From: Thamnaconus septentrionalis
Lineage: Eukaryota > Chordata > Actinopteri > Tetraodontiformes > Monacanthidae
NCBI GenBank assembly: GCA_009823395.1
Contig: CM020509.1
Coordinates: 20,818,501 to 20,882,500, forward strand
DNA length: 64,000 bases
Direction: 5' to 3'
Part shown: positions 11,806 through 23,331 of the stretch, piece after piece
Position numbering within the stretch: position 1 is the first letter of the stretch
Layout: every line of letters starts with the position of its first letter
Notes under the pieces: generated by a model
What the model saw: only the letters and a program-made list of their open reading frames with translations
Databases searched by the model: none
Told to the model about the DNA's origin: nothing
Position numbers and translations under genes: made by a program

Positions 11806-12260
11806 CTGTGAAACAGAAAATAAAAAAGTAACACGCTCGTCCGTCTCTGCGGCGCACACCTCTCTCCCCCAGGGCTTGCGGCAAGTCAACGTTACAACAT
11901 TTTCTAATTTAAGGTGAACCGCTGCAAAAGAAAAAGGGAGCTCACATACCTGTGAAACAGAAAATAAAAAAAAGTAACACGTTCGTCCGTCTCTGCGGCG
12001 CACACCTTCAAAAGAGATACACAAACCGCGTCAGAACACCGGCCCGAGCGCTGCAACTCCGACCCTCCGAGCGAACACAAAAAAAAACTTCCCCCACACA
12101 AAAAACTACAACAAGCGTTATATTAACAAAAACCAACACATTACATATACAATATATATATATATATACATATATGATACAGTTGATAATCCCACATTTT
12201 CACCGACTCGACATAACCATCACAACACATTACCTCTCTCCCCCAGGGCTTGCGGCAAGT
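11806..12260. repeat. Direct duplications
   Basis: CTGTGAAACAGAAAATAAAA through CTCTGCGGCGCACACCT occurs at 11806-11861 and again at 11950-12007. CTCTCTCCCCCAGGGCTTGC occurs at 11861-11887 and again at 12233-12260. No gene is visible in 11641-12461, which also contains a short (TA)n near 12150 and a poly-A near 12365. Confidence 0.85.
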
Positions 12261-12461
12261 GAAGAAAACACCGCGGAACCCAGGGGAAGTGACGTTGCTA
12301 CGGTCATAGGTCATGAAAATTTATCAAACCAAATAAATATCACAATAACTAAAAAATCTGCTGCAAAAAAAAAAAAAAAAACACAACTCAAATAACTATT
12401 GGCTAAATAAAGACAAACAACAGATTTTGGGTGAAATCTAAACAGTAACTGAACACACCTG

Positions 12462-13274
12462 TTACACAGAGAGTACACGAGAGGCACGCCACTCATCACT
12501 GATGGCTGAAGATCCGAGCCTCACATGATGGGCAATCAAGGGGACGAGGTGTCTTCGAGATCTTCTCTCCACGAGTCGTAGAACAGGCTTTCGTCTTCCT
12601 TGATGATACCTCACACCTATCATCCCAAAGACCCACTTCTCTTTTCCACCCACCAGCCATTCTTCCTCTCCCATACTAATGCAGAAACGACACAATAAGC
12701 AGACGTGAACAATTACATTATATTATTATTAACTTATGCCACTCTATTTGACACTTATTTAAAGTCACAATTACTGTAACGTACCTTACTTTTGTGCCGA
12801 CAAATGGCTCTCATCAACCACAACAAGCTCCCCTCTTCCACCAACCTGCTGGTCTGCTGTACGCCTTCTCATCCTTTCAACTGCTGGGACACAGGCCTCC
12901 CTTACTTTTTTAGCCATTTTAGTCAGAGTTGTTGAACTGGCTGCAATTGTGTCATCCATCATATCAATCTGTCGTAATCTGCGACCCTGGGAAAACCTTC
13001 AAAGACAAATAGAAGAAAGGAATGGTTATGTGTTTCTAAAATCATCGACAAAACATGCAATGCATCATTTTGCGTATTGCGTGTTTCATGCAATAACTCA
13101 GAGAACGATATTGTGAGTCTGGAATGTGTGTGTTGGTTATTATTGTTATTACTTGCCCACCTGTACATAAACTGAAACCAGTAACTGAGGGATATTTTTG
13201 AATGACTGAAGATTGACTTGTGCCTGACAGATTTTTGTTTTTCCTTTCCCATATGTGCTGCTTGGCGACAGGTC
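12462..13274 (-). pseudogene. Merlin / IS1595-like transposase, three-exon remnant
   Basis: On the minus strand three segments line up as a DDE transposase of the IS1595/ISXO2 type. Segment A (13274-13153) encodes RHKSIFSHSKISLSYWFQF and MYRWA, then a GT donor. Segment B (12996-12790) encodes GRRLRQIDMMDDTIAASS, then GELVVVDESH with the likely first catalytic Asp, then a GTAAGG donor. Segment C (12675-12462) follows a CATTAG acceptor and encodes YGRGR in one frame, then KWVFGMIGV, RRHLVPLI and SAISDEWRA with the likely second catalytic Asp in another. The frame breaks in segment C, and no third catalytic residue region follows, so the copy is dead. It sits inside the 9115-18007 element, oriented toward the left arm, and may be the source of its transposase. 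The splice phase between A and B also does not fit cleanly. Confidence 0.7.
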
Positions 13275-13853
13275 CTATTTAAAAAGAACAGTAACATAAA
13301 ATAGTCTTTCAAGGGTGAGAGAGATTATGCTCCACCACTATCTCACTCACTTACACCCCCCAAACACACACACACACACACGTTTGGGTAGTAGTGGTCA
13401 ATAGTAAATTTAGTCATGATCACATAATCAGGTCACAAAAAAGTCAGTAACTACACTCAGCACAAAGCACATTTGAAAACGTGTAATTAGATTGCAGTCA
13501 GTTACAATGATTACTGGTTTAGATTTGTGTTAACATATTTAAAACGTGGAAATTATTAAAATTACAAATCTCTATAGTGCCGCTGTAAACGTTCTTGCCA
13601 GTATGTATTTGTGAGGGCAATTTGACCAGTTCAAAATGTTGTATATGTTCTACTGTAGCCTATGTATAGTAAGTAACTTACTCCTCCCAGGTTGCTAGCT
13701 TTTTAAATTATGACTTTATTAATATATATTTTTGGTTTAATGAATTATGGATAATTTACAGAGCCCCTAAAGGGACATGGAGAAAAAAAAATACATTTCA
13801 GGTGCGCACCTGAAAGTTTCTGGTGCTCACCTGGTAGTTTTCTTCTTTACAAA

Positions 13854-14310
13854 ATGACAGTACAGGAGTTAGTGCGTGTGTATTTTGACCTGGGACTTCA
13901 TTATAAGGACAAGTCGCCATGGTTACGTTATGTCCGAGAGAAACTTGAAGACAATTCTGAAGTCCTGTGGTCTGTTTCGGCGTAACGGATACAAGCGCTT
14001 TGGATCATGCATTTGATTTCATAGAGGAACAACTTCAAACATCTGGCCGGCTCTGCAGCTACAGGTGGATGGACACAAAATGTAAAGAGGCAGGATCGCC
14101 TGTCAAGAAAGAAGAGGTGCGCTTAATTCTGAAAGACTTTGACCCGAGGGGGGTCGAACTTCGAAGGAGGAGACGGCTCCATCGCCGCAGCTACTTTGCT
14201 AAAGGGCACCAATTACATTTGGCACTTTGACTCCTATGATAAACTTAAAACCACTTGGTATCTGTATCAGCGGATGCTGAGTCAACTGTCAATGTCAGAG
14301 CAACTGCACT
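13854..14310 (+). pseudogene. Integrase-core transposon protein, N-terminal fragment
   Basis: From ATG at 13854 the plus strand reads MTVQELVRVYFDLGLHYKD. A frame change leads to KTILKSCGLFRRNGY and another to FDFIEEQLQTSGRL, KKEEVRLILKDFDPRG and RRRRRLHRRSYF. A last shift gives YIWHFDSYDKLK, where the Asp would be the first integrase catalytic residue. This is the helix-turn-helix plus start of a retroviral-type integrase core found in repeated fish transposon genes. The second and third catalytic residues are absent and there are at least three frameshifts. It is a different lineage from the integrase at 21690-24480 (HFDSYDKL here, HVDTNHKL there). The interval 13275-13853 shows no gene. 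Confidence 0.7.
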
Positions 14311-14429
14311 GGTAAGAGTGTCCGCCCTGGGACTGTTAGGTTGGGGTCAATGTTTGATCCAAAAAGATTAAGATTTGATTACTTTTTTTGTATCACAATT
14401 ACAATGTATGTAATTTAATGTGTTATTTT

Positions 14430-15072
14430 TACAGTCCAAAATTTTTACATTTTTTATTGACCTGGTCAACTTCAAAACTGTGCAAATACTGTTTCAGGCA
14501 AAACATAACCAGTTACCTCGTAATATACAGAAAATGTTTATGTTAGCTGAAGGGAATTATTGTTTAAGGGGATCATTTAAATTCAAGCAGAGAAGAGTTC
14601 GTACAAATAAGAAAGAATTTTGTATTTCAGTTTGTGGGGTGAAGCAGTGGAATGGAAATTTGCTTCGAATCAACGCTGTCCAACTTGTTGTGGAGTGTTT
14701 GTTATTATTATGACTATTATTTTTGTGTTGTTATTAATTATTATTTTCATCATTACACAATAGTCAGTGTTATTAATTCAATCAGATTGGTTGTGTTTCT
14801 TTTTTTTTTTTTTCTCAGTATGAATGATTAATTAACTTTGTCCTTATTGTTGCACAACTTTGCACTGATTTACCTTTTTTTTTACCTGAGGGAAAGGGGG
14901 TGAGATTTAATAAGTTTTGCTTTGTCTCACTCCTTTTGGGATATTTGTCAAAATTATTTATTATGATTATTATTTCTTGGGTGTTGTTGTTGTTTTTGAT
15001 AATTTGTATAAGTTGTTTTGTTGATGTGCACAGAAGCTATTCGAATAAAAAAAATGAATGAATGAATCAATG
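14430..15072 (+). mobile_element. 3'-end fragment of an APE-type LINE
   Basis: The plus strand encodes VNFKTVQILFQAKHNQLPRN, then VRTNKKEFCISVCGVKQWN, a pattern typical of the C-terminus of fish non-LTR reverse transcriptases. An A/T-rich 3' tail follows, with CGAATAAAA and an ATGAATGAATGAATC end (about 15047-15072). The copy is 5'-truncated, as is common for LINE insertions. It interrupts the interior of the large element between the integrase fragment and the ccdc106-like gene. Confidence 0.75.
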
Positions 15073-15309
15073 CTATCCAGTAGATAACATTAATTACACA
15101 CATTGCATTGAATTTGGATTCAGTAGTCTGAATACATGGCAAAAAAAAAATCTGACTCAAACCAAACACATAGTTGCAAATTAGTTTAAAATTACCTAGT
15201 TAACTATGTATTTCTTACCAAGCATATAGATCTCCACTGTTCGTCCTCCTTTTCAGTTTCATATCCCGATGGCACATAGTGTAAGACAAATGTATAGACA
15301 AAGGACTAG

Positions 15310-17232
15310 TTGCGTCCCCTACGTCATCAACGTGACGGTGGGAGGGAGAAACCTGGCGGCAACATTGAACGTGGAGCTGCTCTACGTAGAGAAGACGCTG
15401 CGCTGAGTGCAGCTAAGATTGTGGAGAACTCCGATCAAACTCGAAGAGTTAGACGGACGCGAGCTCAAGGGAAAGCCGGCGTGGGGGTGACACATCGTCG
15501 GCCGCCAGCGACACTCGAGGTAAGTATGTTTGTTTGGTGACAACACATTATGGATGAGAGCTAGCTTGTTAGTAGCCGATGGGCCCAAGGCACAGAGTAA
15601 ATACATTTTAGACACACTTTATCTTTCAACATAAAGGAGTGTATTGGTTCTAACATGCTAGCTGAATCCATTTGTTAAGTTTCCATTTTAATCAAGGCAT
15701 GCTCTCTGTGTAATTAATTGACTGTACATAGAATTGCTACTGTGTAGCTGCAGGGGTTTATCTTTAGTTTGTGTGGATTTTAATCTGAAATAAATCTCCT
15801 TTTTTTTTTGTTAACAGCCTTCTGTCTTGGTTGTTCTGGACACTTGCCTGTCTGTAGTGACGTAAATGGTTGACTTTTAACGACACCTTTAGCACAACGT
15901 TAATACCACTAACAAGTTACAAGTTTAAAAAAAAAAAGAAAAGAAAATATTTGATAGACGTTTTAATAATAATGATTGTAAATGCATCCCAAATGCTTTA
16001 TTACATACAATAAATTGCATGTCATTTATAATTACATCAGTGCTTCACACAAAGTAGAAAGAAAGTACTGTTAACTATTTGCATTTATATACAAAAAAAC
16101 GGATAGGACACACACACAGTGACAAATTATTGTATTTGAACATAAAGTGAATAGAAATAAATGAATTTCACTTGAGAAGCACAACTTAAAGTCACTTAAA
16201 TGTCAAGCCATGACAAAATCACCAGTGTCTGAAAATATATCCAGTTGGTATATCATTTTTCACATGCGTTTTATAATGATCTTTTTTCTTTTTTTTTTCT
16301 TTGAGGTCTTTCCATGGCCCCGACTGCACAGCTCGCAGACAGAAGAAAATCCCATGAACTGGAGATGTGTCACCTGAAGTCAGAGTTGCAAAAGGAGAAG
16401 ATAGATGAGCTTATCAAGGAGAGAGACTATCTAAAACAACAGCTGGCATCAGGCAAGTGTCCCTACACACAGTATGAAGAGACATTCTAGTGCAGTTGGG
16501 TCTTATTATATTTGATTCTAGAGTATGCGTGTGTCTCTTTGTGCCATGCCAGCCTAATGTTTGTATTTGAACCTATTTTAACAGCTCTTAAAAAAAGAGG
16601 ACGCAGTTTCCACCCAGGCAATCTGCTTGTCTTCATCTTCCTCTCGTGACAGCTCAGAGGAAGAGTCTGACTCCTCCTTTAATACATCGTCATCAGAGGA
16701 TGACAAGAAGAGGAGTAAGAAAAGGAAGAAGAAGGCGAAAGGGAAAAAGTCTGAGAAGTCAAAGAAAATGGAACTAAAGATTTGTAAGAGAAATTGCTAC
16801 ATGTACTTTCACGTCATAAGTCTCTTATTTGCACTTGCTCTGATCTTAAGTTTTATATCGTAGGTTGAAAGAGTGAGTGCAAGCAAATGTGCGCAAACGT
16901 GCTTCTGTGGATAACACAAATTCTTTATCCTCTGAATTGCAGCCCAAACTCCGGATCAGGTGGTGTCCCGATACAAAAGAATTCTCAGGCTGTTCAGTGG
17001 AGGTGGGACCATGTCTGCTGCTTTCAAGCGTGCTGGGGTGGACCGGAACACTATTGTTGTCACTGTTCCAATTGCCGAGCTGTTCATTGCTGCGCCCAAC
17101 AAATGTGTCATTTGAAACTCAGTGTGTTTTTCCACACGGTGTGCCACACCAATTCAGGAGGATCCACGAATTGCGGACACAGTTAAAGCCTATAAAGCTT
17201 CTGGAATGCTGCTTCCCCTAAAAGCAAAGTAA
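15310..17232 (+). pseudogene. ccdc106-like coiled-coil gene inside the large element
   Basis: Exon 1 (about 15310-15519, donor GAG|GTAAGT) is open but its phase does not fit, so it may be 5' UTR. Exon 2 (16306-16452) has ATG at 16314 and encodes MAPTAQLADRRKSHELEM, then a Lys/Glu-rich coiled-coil, ending at a GC-type donor CAG|GCAAGT. Exon 3 (16585-16793) encodes a Ser/Asp/Glu-rich stretch followed by a Lys-rich basic tract. Exon 4 (from 16943) joins exon 3 in frame and encodes TPDQVVSRYKRILRLFS and AFKRAGVDRNTIVVTVPIAE. The family C-terminus is at 17158-17232 (DPRIADTVKAYKASGMLLPL, stop TAA). The exon 2-3 join is out of frame near an A7 run. A stop follows AAPNK at about 17100, with part of the domain deleted. 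Related repeated genes in fish are annotated ccdc106-like; a nuclear or DNA-binding role is inferred only from that and the basic tract. Confidence 0.7.
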
Positions 17233-17344
17233 GCCATAGTGCTAAATAAACACAGTGATTCCTAAATGCTTGGTGGAAGATGGAAAAGATGGAAGACGAA
17301 AAAGTTTATTGTTGAATTTTGATATAGAAGATTTTTCCTACAAT

Positions 17345-18007
17345 CTTTCATGAAGATTTATTTTGTACCATTATTTCATCTTGTGTTTAGTATATTCATT
17401 TTATCTGTCTGAAAAAGTTTTGAAAACATTCTTTGAGATAATATTTCATATTTAATTTTAATTATGACACTGACTTTATTTTTTGATATTGATTTTGAAC
17501 AGTTGAACAGTTACCAAATGTTGAGAAGTTGCAATAAAATAAGTGCAATATGTTCTGTATTCCTTTATTTTGTGTCTTTTCTTTGTCTGGGAAGACAACT
17601 GAGACTTTGGTGAGTCTTGAGGCATTGCCAGCCTTTAAATCTCATTTGCAAACGCTTTACAAGATCGTGCTCACTTTAGATGAGCTCACACAAAATACTC
17701 AATTAACGGGTAGTAATTGCTTCGCAAGTACCAGATATAATGAATAGCTAATTTAATAACTGTTTATAGGCCCTCTATTGGAAAATAAAATTGTAAGTTT
17801 TTTATAAAACATTTATGAACACAATTTCTAACCATGAAACATGCGACAGATGAGCTTATTAATGATGAGTAAAGCATTTATAACAGTATTTATAAACAAC
17901 ATACTAATCAGTATTCATGTCAGAAACATGATTTATAAATGAAACATTTAGTATTTATTAATGCTCAACTAATGCTTAATAGTGTGTACTTATTATAAAG
18001 TGTTACC
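17345..18007 (-). repeat. Right long terminal inverted repeat
   Basis: It is the reverse complement of the left arm. It starts about 110 bp after the ccdc106-like stop codon, so the likely 3' UTR of that gene lies within the repeat. Confidence 0.9.
17533..17538 (+). promoter_or_regulatory. Candidate polyadenylation signal AATAAA
   Basis: AATAAA about 300 bp after the ccdc106-like stop, inside the right arm. The mirror copy in the left arm points outward on the minus strand and could serve a minus-strand transcript. Confidence 0.4.
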
Positions 18008-18045
18008 AGAGGGGATAGCATGCAATTAGCTATTTTGGCCATTTG

Positions 18046-18065
18046 TATTGTATTGTATTGTATTG
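18046..18065. repeat. (TATTG)n short tandem repeat
   Basis: Four units. The remainder of 18016-18647 shows no recognisable gene. Confidence 0.85.
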
Positions 18066-18647
18066 AAGCTATGAATTCATAAGGATTTGCTCGTTTGTAA
18101 TGCTGCATTTCTGATTTTAACGATGAGTTCTGACACTATTTTTGTAAAAGTTTACAGTTGTATCAGTCTTTCCCTCACAGTTATGTGATGCCCTCAAAGT
18201 TTTACTCCAAAAATTGGAAACAGTTCATGGGGGTTGGCTTCTGTACAAATCTTCAGGCTGGCAAACACAAGTTTGTGTGTTACTGTTACTCTGCCATTAA
18301 AATAAATAAAATCAGTACATATGCAGCAGTTAACTTCACACTGTGTTATGCATAACACTGTTACTGTGTGGGTCAGGTTTGTATAATCCAACTAATAAAC
18401 TGTTGGAAGCTCTCATTTCCTCTCCTCTTTTCTATCGGAGGATGGGGTAGCCTACAACTGTCTCCTGTGGCACCTGATGATGCTGGCTATACTGGCATTC
18501 TGTTGAAGTCTGTAACTTGTGGGACTGTGAATGAATGAAGCCTCATATCATATAATGTAATGTTCTACTTTTGTAATAATATTGTGTATTTATGTCATTA
18601 TATTATGTTATTTTTAAAATAACACTGTACCTGTAACTTCTCAACAG

Positions 18648-21066
18648 CTGACATGCAGGAATGTCCCGTCTGCACAAATACGTTTCCCAGTGACATCATC
18701 GAGTTACATGCTTTGCCGTGTGTCGAAAGGTATCCGTAAACTTGTTATTGTTCATACTTTTTCCCCAATCAGCGATGGTTTTTGTTGTCTGCAATGTTTA
18801 ACACAAATAGGGTAGACAACAATGTGATGCAGGAAAGCATTGCAATTAGGGAAGAGCAGGCAGCAGTGCCTGGACCATCCACAGGTTCTGCAAGATGGTT
18901 GGTGCACTTCAAGCTTAGCAGTGGTGTGGGGAAAAATACTCTGTTTCAATCTTTACAGTGAGACATAAACAATTAAACCACCATATTACTATTTTTATTC
19001 ATATTAGGCTGGTTAACTGTCAGTGTCCCCTCCGAGGCTAGATCTCAGTGTGCTGACAGTTTTATACGACGTCATGAAACAAAAGGTCCCTTACTTCTCT
19101 CTATGGACATCAGAACAGTCCCTGCTGAGCAGGACCTGACACTTCTCTCCTTCTATAAGCAACCTAATGTGTGGAATGGGTTTGACCCCTGAGTTGCAGA
19201 CTTGAAGGTAACTCAAATTACAATTTTACAGTTGTCCACAATGAATGTCTGTCTTTACTTTACGTTGTCTTGCAGGAGATACTGCGATTGGAAATGGTGC
19301 GACTTCTTTCTTTTTCTCCACATGCATGGAGAAACTGATATCGGGCTTCTGCATCGATTTTGGTATGTATAAATGGAATATATTATCCTTCCAAATGCAA
19401 GCTGTATATAACCAGTTAGTGTTATTATTTGTTTCCATAAAGATTGATTGTATTTTGATGGTTTTGAGGGTTCTCTTGAGCTGCAAAGTTCAAAGGGTTC
19501 TCCTAAATGTATCATGCCTGGATTTGATTATATCCAGGATTTCCTGCCCTTCACAATACTGAAATGCATTTTCTGACAATTATTTACTCTCTCACTCACC
19601 GTTTTACTCTGGAAGGAGGCCTTTTGCTTTGTTGTTCTGAATTTATATTTTTTTGATATCTTGACAGACAGCAAATTCACGTCTTCCACAGCTTTATGAA
19701 GGAGAGCCTGGCCATTCAGTTCCCTCAGCCTCTCACTTTCTTGTGGGAAGTGACATGTTCATTCATGGTGGCGGGTAGAATGATAGGCCACTCCTTTCTT
19801 CACGGAGGACCCAGCCTGCAGGTGTTCAGCCCTGCTGTTACTCATGTCTTGCTTGGCGGAAGTCCTGCAACTGCAACAGTGACACTCGAGGACTGGTCCA
19901 AATCTTGGCATGGGGGAAACCATCAAGCTTGTATGTTTGATTTTTGTTTTTTTTTCTTTCAGTAATTCTCTATGTTATGTACAATTTGGGTTCCCTTTTA
20001 ATGTTTATCCATGGTCCTTGATGAATGAAATGTATATGGCTTATTGTCATGAAGCTTGAAGGGGGAGCCATACTGTCTGATAAGGAGAAACAAAGTGTCC
20101 AGGACTTGGCCTATTCCTGGGATCTCCCTTTGCTAACTGACAACAACAGGAGGGTGGCTTTTTGAAAAGCTGTTGAGTAAAAATACGTCTAAAAACACAA
20201 GTAGGATTATTTTGTCATTCACTAGTGGAATACAGCATTCTAAGTGTAATCAATTGAAATTATTTGTTTGCATATTTTACTCTTCAGGCCTGCTTTAAGA
20301 AATGTTATGGGTTCTTTCCAAAGTGTTATTACTGTTAACAGGGAATAGGACGTGTCATGAGGCAAGTTAAGCAGCTGAGGTGAGGCATTAAAGAAACCCA
20401 ATTGTGGACACTGGTGACTCAAAGACCTGACGCAGTGGCCTTGCTTTTTCCTAAAAGACACAGTGGGGATTGTCAGCGCTGAGGTTCATCTTAACTACTC
20501 TTTTCTTGTAACGTCACTTCTGCTGGAAATATTATGGTTCATACCCGGTCAGCATCTTTTACTATCTGCAGTCCAATCAAAGTTTTTCTCATGCATTTTT
20601 TTTTCTTCCATGCAGGTACTTCTTCAGCATATTACATGGCCTCGGAAGGATGACAGTGATGATGACGACTGTTGTAGTGAAACCGAAGGCCGCATGTCAG
20701 GGTATCTACGCCACTTCATGGATGAAGGTAGGGTTACTTCTTTCAAGTGTTGAACGAATCGTCTATTCAATGTAAACTATTTGTGCCATAGTTGGTTATC
20801 TATTTTGTTGACTAATTGCCATCTATTTGAATCTACTTCATAGCAACATCAACTGAACTGACCGACCTGGTCAAATTCTGGACCAGATGGGAGGTTCTAC
20901 CACTGACTCTCTCGTCGAAGTCGTCGAGGACAGATACCCCACAGCCTCCGCCTGTTTTGAGACATTGCGCATCCCAGGGCATTACAAGGACTACACATCA
21001 TTTAAACGTGACATCCTGGCATGTCTTTGCTCTTGTCATATAGAATTTGGTCTTATATTTGAGTGA
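18648..21066 (+). pseudogene. Zinc-finger plus HECT-type ubiquitin ligase-like transposon gene
   Basis: Several exons with good AG/GT borders follow each other. The first (18648-18729) encodes CPVCTNTFPSDIIELH with a C-x2-C-x11-H-x3-C zinc finger, similar to ubiquitin-binding UBZ fingers. 19276-19362 encodes GDTAIGNGATSFFFSTCMEK; its join to the preceding exon ending at 19207 restores the frame. About 19670-19930 encodes LYEGEPGHSVPS, AGRMIGHSFLHGGPSL and HVLLGGSP. 20053-20460 carries SVQDLAYSWDLPLLT and TQRPDAVALLFP, and 20616-20727 encodes an acidic DDSDDDD segment. The last exon (20844-21066) encodes LVKFWTRWEVLP, then EVVEDRYPTASACFETL, where the Cys is the probable HECT thioester residue, and ends with TGA. 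HECT enzymes transfer ubiquitin via that Cys. Internal stops (about 19194, 20163, 20380) and several frameshifts make this copy non-functional. Confidence 0.7.
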
Positions 21067-23331
21067 CATCCGTACGCGTATTTTTGACTGATTAGATAAG
21101 ATTAATGTCTTTGAATTTTGTTTTCAGCGTTGCACAGTTGACATTTCTTTGCATTAACTCAAGCGCTGTGTCCATAGAAAATGCAAAGGTGTTTTTTTGG
21201 TGTCGTCCAAGTGACTTTTCTGTTTATATTTACACTTGTCAGGTAAGACTGTTTTAGTAAAATGTTGTCAGCTTGTTAGCCCTTTAGTGTTAAGAGTCAT
21301 CTGACAGTATGGAGTTGTTGTGGTAATAAAACTGTAACCTGCAGATTGCAGACCTTCTAATGGGAGATTCCTGGTCGTCTTTACTGTGGCTTGACATATC
21401 TTACACTCATCTTAGCTGAAATTTGCATAATTACATTCATGGGAAAATGTGTAATGTTGGGTTACAATGCATGCATCATGATTGGCAGCTTGATGTTTTC
21501 CAAGTAACAATTCCTGTACTTTAATAATAAACCATTAATGCAGGAGTTTAAAGTGCACTTTAACTCATTTATCTGAACTGAAACATTCCTTTTTTTAGAA
21601 GTTTGCAAAAACAAAATGTCATGACAGCTCAAAACTAATCAGTTCTTATCAGCAATCAAGAAGTTGCTCACAAAACTACAGCAAAGTAAATATTGCTGCA
21701 GGACTTGGCTGCAGCTTTTGGCTGAACTGCAGGTCTTAAAGGTGTTTGTTGTGTATGTGGAACGACGACACTGAAGTGGTCATCATAAGGAAGTCCACTG
21801 CTTTCCCACTCAATGTCAGGAATTTCCATGCCCTACAAATAGAAAAAAAAATGATGCATGGACAGCAGAAACACTATGTTCTTAGCTTAAAATCCAATAA
21901 CCATTAATCAATAAACATAAAAAGCGATTCATTAAAATCCATATTTGTATGCGCTTCTGCATTATCTGGTCTTTGAACTGGGTGATGTCTACGACCCAGT
22001 TCCCACTGCAGCTGGTTCGGGGTCATGTTGCTCTCTGTTCTTAGCGGATGGTTGTCCCAACCATTTTGAAATGTATCCATGTCATCCTGCAAGCATGGAG
22101 TAAAAACGAAGTGGCAGCAGAAGAGGTGTGTCGGATTGGCAACACTCAGGAACCCCTCTTGTTGAAGGTAGTGCAGGACATCATAATAGACGCAATTAAC
22201 GGCTGTCCACGCGCAGGTCTGGCCACAGCCGCTCATTCCTAAATTTTAATTGAAAAAAACAAAAAATGGCTGTAAAAATTGTAGGAATTTCATCATACTA
22301 TTTCTCTTTTCAAAAATCTCCAGGTTTATGATATTCATTCACCTGAGAGGAACAGCAAACTTGTCAACAGATTCCTGGAAAAATGCCAGGGTGGTTAAGG
22401 CCATGTTGTTTGAGGCTGCACCAAGATACATTATCTGCAGCACAAATACAATGACATTTCTATGAGTCACTCAAGTATTTAATACTCCTAGAAATATGCG
22501 CACTTTGAGAAAACCTGTGCCAAAACAACTTACGAGAGTAAAAAAACCAGTTGCTGAATTGATGTGATGCATATACTGTGAATAGAAGCAGTGTTACAAC
22601 AATGTCCCAATTAATGAATCAATAATGATTATTAAATTAATAGTCAACCATTTCAATAATCAAATTATTGGTTTGAGTAGTTTAAGAAATAAAAAGTCCA
22701 AAGTCTGTGATTCCAAAAATTGTCTGTTTGTTTGGTTATGATAATGTTTTTGGGAAACACTTTTTTTTTTTTTTTTAAGTTTAAGATGATGAGATTCACC
22801 AAACAATTATTTGTTTAAATAACCACAGGTTAACTTATAATGAAACTAATCCTTTCTTGTAGCCCTAATAACAACTTGATATAAACACACATTAAACTCA
22901 TTTTGTCAAAAAGATTGCTATTTTAATATGAATTTACCGAATCAATTTATGGTTTGTATCAACGTGCAGCCTGGGGTCCTGGTACTGAATAGGTCCGTCT
23001 CGCTAGACACCCAACATTGACCACTTGGTTAATGAGGCCTATGGTGTCAACACAATGCATGGAGGCTCTGACACGCTCATATTTCACCCTATGTCCTCAG
23101 GTGGGCCTTCATTATTTGATATCCAGAGTTAGACTGCCTAGATGTGATCTCTCTCACACACTGATCTAACTCTTCATCTGTCATTGGGTTGTAGGGGGCC
23201 TTTACTGAGAGATCAGACTCAGCCATGTGTCTCAATACTGTACGTCTAGACACCCCTAAGAGTGTAGCAATAAGTTCTTGTGTACAGGTGAACTCTAAAA
23301 AAGTCCAGGTCCAGAGGCATACGTTCTAGAA

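Larger units (their letters stand above)
9115..18007. mobile_element. Large composite DNA element with long terminal inverted repeats
   Basis: Both ends begin GGTAACACTTTATAATAAGT when read inward, and the two arms match for roughly 650-780 bp (9115-9895 against 17345-18007). The flanks are AGAGGTGA (9107-9114) and AGAGGGGA (18008-18015), seven of eight identical, as expected for an 8-bp target duplication. Within it lie a retroelement RT fragment, a Merlin/IS1595-like transposase remnant, an integrase-like fragment, a LINE 3' end and a spliced ccdc106-like gene. An 8-bp duplication is known for both hAT and Merlin. The Merlin-like gene makes Merlin plausible, but arms this long are unusual for it. 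Some of the interior is probably secondary insertion. Confidence 0.8.
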
